From positions 1,116,001-1,180,000 of the forward strand of contig OX388350.1 in the NCBI GenBank assembly GCA_947579665.1: a DNA stretch of 64,000 nt. The letters run 5' to 3'. Shown piece after piece: positions 57,647 through 64,000 of the stretch. Each line of letters starts with the position of its first letter. Position 1 is the stretch's first letter. The notes beneath the pieces were generated by a model that searched no databases, was not told where the DNA came from, and saw only the letters and a list, made by a program, of their open reading frames with translations. This DNA is from Sympetrum striolatum (Eukaryota; Arthropoda; Insecta; Odonata; Libellulidae). The translations under genes were made by a program, and so were the position numbers.

Positions 57647-60600
57647 CTATGTTAACATCTGTCGTGTATCAGTTACAGCAGTCGAGATAAGATTACGTCG
57701 ATTGAATGTTGGAACAGCCAAATTACGCAATAGCTGAGGAAAAATCGCTCCAATCCATCGCTCATCCTTCTATCGGAGAAGCTAAAAATATTCGTACGAA
57801 TGGTCCATCTTCCAGCTGATCTCGGCAGCAAATTCCTCTGGCCATCTGAGTTCGTTATTGGAATGCACGTGACAGGAATCAAAGCGATCTCGCATTCTAC
57901 GAGACATCGACGGTGCTTCCCTCTCCGGGGCAGAAAACCAAGTCACCTTTGCATCCTGTGATAGGGGAACATTTTCACACCATCCCAAACCTATCATTTG
58001 CGTTTTCCGAGATGTTTATCGATATAATCGAGCGTCGTCCTACAACCGGAGGTTATTAACTACAATCAGTGGTAAAATATCCATAATTGGCCATTGATTT
58101 AATTACCTAAATTACGAAAGAGTTATAGCTGTCAACAGTTAATAACTGCCGATTTCAAGAGTTATAAGTAGTTTTTTTTCAGATAACAAGGTTAATGATA
58201 GATTTCCGAACGCTAGGAGTTTACTTAGAGGAATGTTTTCATTGATTTGAATTACACCCTAAATTCCTGAAAAGAAAATGGAGTAAAAATGTTTGACCGT
58301 AATATTTTCCAAAATAGTCAATGTAATAATTTCACTTTGTAGTAAACACGATCCTTGTTTAGGTTGTATTTCTCACTCCTGTATTATTCCTGAGAGACTT
58401 ACTTGCAATTACATCCATTAAAAGAACTTCGACTTTTTCGGTAAAGGATGTTAATTTTCGTGTAGTAACTTTTATTAAAAATAACTCTCAATGGGTAACT
58501 ACGGATAAATTTGGTTCATGATTCTTAGAAAGGAAATGATGATCTGACGCTTGACTTAATAAATTTGAAAATTACTGCAATATCTTCTATTATTCTAGCT
58601 TTTCCATGATGTTATTCATATTAATTAAAGATTAACTACATGAATTACTCTTACGTACCATGCTGGACTTAGTAATATTATATTTTTGATTCCCTCAACA
58701 AACTGAATAATATGATTTTCTTATAAATTAAAATTTAAACGTGATTTCCGAAAAGGTCTTAGGTTGATAATTAAATATCGAATAATCGATGATACGTTTG
58801 ATATAATATTTGTAAACGGCTGTAATAGCACTTTAATTATTACCAAAACAAATCTCACAGCAATAACATCCACTCGCTGATATATATTTTAAATAATAAG
58901 TAATTTTGCCTAATGCGGCTCATTGTTTAACAGATTGGAGAAGCAGTTTCTTCTTCATCGAAGAAAGCGATGTTTTTATGATATAGGGTCGGTTTCATCC
59001 ATTTTTATTCTAAAAACAAGTTATTTTCGGTGTTACAAATTTCAAGTCCAGGCAAAATTTAGTGATTAAATCATACGAAACCAAACAATAAAAATAAATA
59101 GCTGAAAATATGCAGGGGCACTTTAAAATGAATGCATACCTCTGACTATTACAGGTCTGACGTGTTTTATAAAATGATAGCACGGCTGAGAGTCTTCAAT
59201 ACTCTACAGATGAATTCTGTGGTATTATATAGTCCCTGAATAGCAAAGTTTGGTTTTCTTGAGAATACTTAATAAATGAACACCGGTTTTAGACATTTTA
59301 AACTTAGCGTCAGAACCAATTCTTCCGATGTTCAGTCGTGTTTTTTCCATATCAACTAAAGTGAGAGGCGAAGAGATAAACATTCAGCGACAGAATTGGC
59401 GAGTGAGTGATTTTTTGCAAGATTAATTCCGCAGCTATCGGACATGTTGTAGAACAGCCTTGCCGAGCAAACTGTCCGGAAGCTATGTTTGCGAAGGATT
59501 CACAAACGAAAAATGAAAGATACGCTATCTTACGTTTTTATTGAGAGATAAGCTTCTCTTACGGCGGCAGCTGACGACGTGCACTCGGTCTGCGTTTTAA
59601 TGAAAATTAAAATGTGGAATACATTCAAACTTCCGATAGACGCAGACGAATTTCAAAATGGTATGGCTCACTGAGAAAATTCTCAGCGCATGCGCGGAAT
59701 TTCACGTCTGAAGTCGTGTGAAAATAGCTTTTAGCGCGAATTTGTCAAATTTTCAAAATGTGAAATGTGTCTCTCTTCTCATAGTCGCAGGGAGTTAAGA
59801 AAGACAGGCTTTACTCTTACGCTGCTTATATATTTACTTTATGCTTATAAATATCTATGGTAAATATAGATTACTAGTTAGAGAATATCAAGAAGAAGCG
59901 GAGGAGTAAAATGTCAGACAGTATACGAACAAGGACTCCCACTTATCAAGCTGTTCATCTAGACGTCCACATTTCACCCTTTACTTTAAGTATGTAATAT
60001 TCTCGCGAAACAACCTTGCCTTTATCATTCTGATCTCAATCAATGTTCACTGTGAAAATAAAGATAATAAAACCATAAATAATACTTTTATTTATTAAGT
60101 TTTCGTATCATCAAAAGATCTCTGAAAATTCCTTCGTTAAGATAAAAATTCTTCGAATTTCATATGTACTACTGTCTAAAATATGAATGAGACCGTGTAT
60201 ATATATTTGAAGAAAGATCTCGATATTCTATTTATACGCAGATTCAGAGGTTAGCTACTTCCTGAGAACTTCAAGTATTACCAAACGAAAAGTGTTGAAG
60301 ATGCCTTCCAGCAGATCGCTTAGGAATACGAGATCATAGAAGATGTAATAATTTAAATTAAAAATATTTCAGTCAATAATACGTCATTACGAGAAATATA
60401 TTGATAAGGTATTTATACAAATCAATGAGCGTATAAACACTTTAATAAACCTCATGATAATTTGTTTTAAGTTAGAAATCCTTGGAGATATAAATTTGCC
60501 CAGTTCTAAAAGTGATTGAGTATTATCTGGAAAATTAATAATCCATATAATTTTTTATACAAATGAACAGATAAAAAATTAAAGATGGCTGAATATATAT

Positions 60601-61740
60601 CCATGGAATTATGGTTTTATTGTAAAGCCTCGGTTTATGCAATTAATCTTCAGTTCAACATCTCTGACTTTTGGCAGTGGTAGACTACTGTTTAGGGAAA
60701 TAAATATCAATTTAATTTCAACCGATTTCTTCACCTTAATTTCATACACTCTTTGTGAGCCTTAAAACGGATAATCAGTCAAATCTGCCATCAGTTTTTT
60801 GAACCGTCGTTCGTTATGAAATCAACTGCACAGAGTATTTCACAAAGTGAATTCGTGGAAGTACTCTAGGCAGTTGTATTCACGATGAACAGTGTCACAG
60901 ATAATTGTATTCATTCGATCAAAATAATAAACCCTCCGACAGCTCGTCTACGACTCAGTCGCCGCGTGATGAGGTTAACCACTAAGAGGTATAAATGCTC
61001 GGACAATTGCGAAATTGATTTTGCCGCTCAGGTTACTCTTCATCCGGAGAATTTTCCAATAAGTCCGTAATTATGCGACGAAAGGGGATTTACATTCATC
61101 GTAAACTTCCGGTATATTGTTCTAAATAAACACATTCGCGTATTTTACGCTTTTCGTATATTATAATCAATCATGTTTTATATAGTGTATATAAACAGTA
61201 GATAGTTTGTTTTCCGTGTATATGCGTTTTTCCGAAAAGCGAATGATCATTGTCTCCACTGCCCTCAATCTTGATTAGATGTTCGTTTTAGAATGTAGAT
61301 TGTATTATGGTCATGCGGAAGTGGACCTTATAAAATTAAATAATTATGTTTTTACCTTCCAACTCATGATATTGACCATAGGTAATGTAGTATAGCATAA
61401 TCATTCCTGTATTTTATTTATTAGCCCTAAAACATTAAGTAATTTTAAATCGGAGGGAGCAATAAGTCGACACAATGATCATTCTCTTATCACCGCAAAC
61501 TTGTTTACATCAGAATAATTCAAAATCGCCAAGAAACGCAAATAAGAATATTAATTCTGAAATCACTATTCTATAAAACAAGTACCGAAGAATGCTCTCA
61601 AAAAGTAACAATCCTTTTCGAAGAAAAAGCGAATTTTCAGCTTAATTTCAATAGAAAATTCAAGAACTACAGCGCAAAACGTAAGCGGCTACATCAGAAT
61701 ATTTACTTCATTTTGTAATAAAAATATTTTACGAAGTCTC
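57647..61740. other. Non-coding stretch with one CpG-containing patch
   Basis: No gene is recognised. The reverse frame at 57782-57997 has a mixed, protein-like composition but no family signature or clear splice sites. At 59,390-59,800 the DNA is GC-richer and contains the palindrome GCGCATGCGC (59686-59695), next to the hairpin CTGAGAA/TTCTCAG (59671-59686). Confidence 0.4.
59671..59695. promoter_or_regulatory. Possible NRF1/Ewg-type palindromic site
   Basis: GCGCATGCGC is the core bound by the NRF-1/erect-wing family of transcription factors, usually in promoters. It lies in a GC-richer patch directly after a 7-bp hairpin. No gene start is recognisable nearby, so function is only a guess. 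Confidence 0.2.
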
Positions 61741-61744
61741 TCTG

Positions 61745-61850
61745 GGTAAGATGGAAGAGGAGACTTTTAGTCTCAATCTAATAAAGCCGTTTCAATAAAG
61801 CCGTATTCAATCGAATAAAGCCGTTTTATTATTATTAAGTGGGGAAGAAT
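61745..61850 (+). mobile_element. LINE 3' tail with conserved stem-loop and duplicated end
   Basis: Forward strand: GTAAGATGGAAGAG, hairpin GAGACT-TTT-AGTCTC (61760-61774), AATCT, then three copies of AATAAAGCCGT with short TTCAAT spacers, ending in TTATTATTATTAA. It belongs to the family at 16517 and 49752, although the segment after the hairpin has been replaced by the AATAAAGCCGT triplication. The upstream LINE body is not recognisable. Confidence 0.7.
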
Positions 61851-63095
61851 ATTAGTAACGATTTAAATGTAGATCAATAGAAAGGACAATGAGTAACATT
61901 CAATCAAACTTTATAATTAATCAATGTTTCCAACATGCGGTGTAAAGAGAATGCGGGTATTTATCGATGAAATTTAAGCTCCAATAAGACGATCCGTCAG
62001 AGGAATGAAGAGACTCCCGCTGTCAGAACAGCAAATTTATGGAGCTTCGTTTTACGGCACCGCAAACAGTTTCACTTGGAGAGTCCATAAAAATCACGCA
62101 CTATCAACATTTTCCCCACGCGTCCGTTGCTAGGCGACGAAAGAAGCCTCTCGTATCGCACTAGCCCAGCTCGGAAAATGCAAAATACATTGAGATGGCG
62201 ACGAATCTGCAGTGATAAGAATAAAGATCGAGGAATTGGAAGGAGATATTTCAGCAGTTAGAGAACGCACAACAGCAATTGCAGTTTAGTAAAACGAATG
62301 TTTCTTAAGCCAAAATTTGCAATGATCTCACCGATTACTAAAACGATGGATACAATTTTTCCTTATCATTCCATAAGTCACTTTGAGCCATTCAAAACTA
62401 GGACGTATGCTCACTCACGTATCAAAGGAATGACAGAATGCAATATATTGTGATATGAAAAAGGAAACGAGCAAACTTACTTGTCTACGTTAAATATGGG
62501 GTCCTTGCTTTTCCATCCCAAGTTTAAGATGGTATACTATTTACTAGTACCTAGTCTTCGGTGATATGTGTATTTGGTTTCAATTATCAATGTCATTTCA
62601 GGAATCATCTCCTAATCCACCAATAAATTCCAGAAGAAACTGACATTCCAGTGCTATTCCTTTCTCAATTGGAGCTACGCTTTGGAGCAAATTTTGATGT
62701 TTCTCCGAAAATGTTGTTATTCCATCCAAAGACTGAAAGACACCTCGAGAAAAGAGGCGACGGAAGTCCTTGCGTCTGTTTTACGCGGATTACCTGGATT
62801 TAAAGCTCGACGGCAATAAACATCCGTAATTTTGATTCCTCATCGATAAAATAAAATCAATGAAATATGAAAATGGAAATGTATTTAATTCAATTCAACG
62901 TACTTTTATTTACTCTTCGTATTGCTGTTACTGTACTAAAGTAATGTCAGACTGCGATTGACGCATGAGTTATTTGTTGGTGGGCATTCTCTTCTAGAGA
63001 AAAAACGGGAAATTCCTCGAAATGCGACTTTGTTCGTGTTTCAAATTGATATCTCGAATTACTCATGAACGAAATATGTTTGTATAACCTGTTTT
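61851..63095. other. Unique DNA, no recognised gene
   Basis: I see no coding frame with a family signature and no repeat here. Confidence 0.4.
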
Positions 63096-63099
63096 CAGT

Positions 63100-63362
63100 A
63101 TTTGCTATTCGTGGATTCTGTTACAATAAAATCAGCAACGGAAGCACAAATGGAGAAATTTCGAGTGGAGCAGCTCAAGCAAAGAGGAAGTTCCATAAAA
63201 AATTGCAATTCCTGACAGCAAATAGTGCTAGGTTGGATATAAGAGAACCATCAATAAAAGCACAAACATGGAGTTTTCTCTTGTATAGTTGTGAACCATG
63301 GACAATAATTAAAGCAGAGAAGATGAAATCAGAAGAGATGTGATTTAAATAATATTTATATA
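63100..63362 (+). pseudogene. LINE C-terminal fragment
   Basis: An open frame of 92 codons (63065-63340) reads, from about codon 25, as GSTNGEISSGAAQAKRKFHK, then LTANSARLDIREPSIKAQTW and SFLLYSCEPWTIIKAEKMKS. This matches the pattern E-I---I--AK-AF-KK--LLT ... LDIR-R--K-YVWS-LLYG-E-WT, characteristic of the region after the reverse transcriptase in a widespread insect LINE group. The canonical YGCETW has become YSCEPW. The reverse transcriptase itself is absent, and the frame ends in a stop followed by AT-rich DNA. The upstream start codon is fortuitous. Confidence 0.8.
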
Positions 63363-63374
63363 TCTAAAGGAAGG

Positions 63375-63480
63375 AGGTCTAGTCATCTTCAGGATCGCCT
63401 GAAGATGACTAGATCTTAGTTGAAAACGGTCGTTTATAATAAATTTTCTGTGGAACTGAGACCAAGTTATTTATTCTACT
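63375..63480 (+). repeat. Perfect 16-bp hairpin and possible element 3' end
   Basis: TCTAGTCATCTTCAGG (63378-63393) pairs exactly with 63398-63413 across a 4-nt loop. Three further pairs outside (one a G-T) extend the stem to 19. The right arm continues into GTTGAAAACGGTCGTTTATA and AATAAATTTTCTGTGGAA. From memory this resembles common 3' ends of arthropod interspersed repeats. It starts only about 35 bp after the LINE fragment and may be its 3' untranslated end. Confidence 0.7.
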
Positions 63481-63540
63481 TTCCTTTATGGACTTCCACA
63501 AAGTTACAGCTAACTCTATTGTTTATACACATTTATATAT

Positions 63541-63577
63541 CTCCCCTGCCACACGCCGAAAGGCTTGCAGGGTATTA
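63541..63577 (-). repeat. Short dispersed repeat, copy 2
   Basis: On the reverse strand CCTTTCGGCGTGTGGCAGGG, preceded by CTGCAAG, matches the forward-strand motif at 3985-4022 with one difference in the 20-bp core. Confidence 0.5.
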
Positions 63578-63579
63578 AT

Positions 63580-64000
63580 ATAGATGTAGAATAATAGATG
63601 GTTAATGGAGATTCGAGGCAGTCAAAGGCAGTCAAGAGTGCATTGGCAAAAGGAAGGCCTACGACAGATCGTGAGATACTAATCTTAAGGAGGGAGTGAA
63701 GTGATTGGCTGGCAATAGGTCGCCTCCGAGAGCTGCAACAAACCAAGTATCGGATTGTTAACCGTTGAAGATGTATTTTTAGTTGACCAAATTCAACAAA
63801 CATCACGTTTGAACTGTTCTATTGTTTTTACTTCAGCCTCGACTCGAGTGAATGAACTTCATTCGCATCCCATTTATATAAATTCCACTACGCCAAATGA
63901 TTTTGTTTTACACATTCTTATTCAGAGGGCTTAGATTATATTTCAACTAGATCTTCATTTAATAAAGTGTGCTTAATAAAATACGAAATACCAAATGAAT
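63580..64000. other. Unassigned end of window
   Basis: The 96-codon reverse frame at 63516-63806 has no signature I recognise. Nothing else is supported before the window ends. Confidence 0.4.

Noticed and set aside
57782..57997. Reverse-strand frame with mixed, protein-like composition
   Set aside because: No family signature and no convincing acceptor or donor sites around it.
1..64000. CRISPR arrays, bacterial operons or rRNA genes
   Set aside because: There are no regularly spaced short direct repeats with unique spacers, no densely packed genes and no recognisable rRNA segments.

Overview
This window looks like nuclear DNA of an arthropod, probably an insect. It is AT-rich, has no operon-like gene packing, and contains tRNA-derived SINEs, several families of decayed LINEs, a Penelope-like element, a PIF/Harbinger relic and a hAT-type miniature element. 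The species cannot be told from the sequence. I recognise no intact host protein gene. The longest open frames (about 110-185 codons) are either pieces of dead transposable elements, reverse readings of (GT)n repeats, or unrecognised. The window is best read as intergenic or long-intron DNA filled with layers of mobile-element debris.

Layout. 1-8.8 kb: unique AT-rich DNA with one long hairpin and one dispersed-repeat copy. 8.8-9.3 kb: two SINE copies (family A), one joined to an inverted piece of itself. 12-15 kb: tRNA-like heads, including four T-arm-like motifs spaced 166-176 nt apart. 15.3-16.6 kb: a LINE with an internal deletion and, separately, a LINE 3' tail. 20.08-28.12 kb: an apparent 8-kb composite. 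A Harbinger-type end and transposase fragment lie on the left and a matching inverted end on the right. Between them are a reverse-strand Penelope-like element, a forward-strand LINE, a degenerate tandem array and a SINE. 28.66-28.99 kb: a second SINE family (B) as a 54-bp, 53/54-identical fold-back. 32.3-33.2 kb: a LINE C-terminus with complete 3' tail.

35.75-39.91 kb: four tandem copies of a unit of about 1.05 kb. Each copy carries a (GT)n tract, terminal-inverted-repeat-like boundary hairpins and two copies of a smaller hairpin always about 317 nt apart. 40.5-53 kb: one more family A SINE, LINE fragments, tRNA-like heads, a LINE 3' tail, a 24-bp-stem hairpin and a possible 78-nt exon. 56.49-57.65 kb: a 1,143-bp non-autonomous hAT-type element flanked by an exact 8-bp target duplication. 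61.7-63.6 kb: a LINE 3' tail, a LINE C-terminal fragment and a perfect 16-bp hairpin.

The elements work together only in the parasitic sense. SINEs would have depended on LINE enzymes for copying, and the miniature DNA elements on transposases encoded elsewhere. Every protein-coding element seen here has stops, frameshifts or lost catalytic blocks. The most noteworthy signals are structural: a LINE 3' stem-loop kept by a compensatory base-pair change in four dispersed copies, two unrelated SINE families each present as a head-to-head fold-back, and the hairpin-rich 1.05-kb tandem array.
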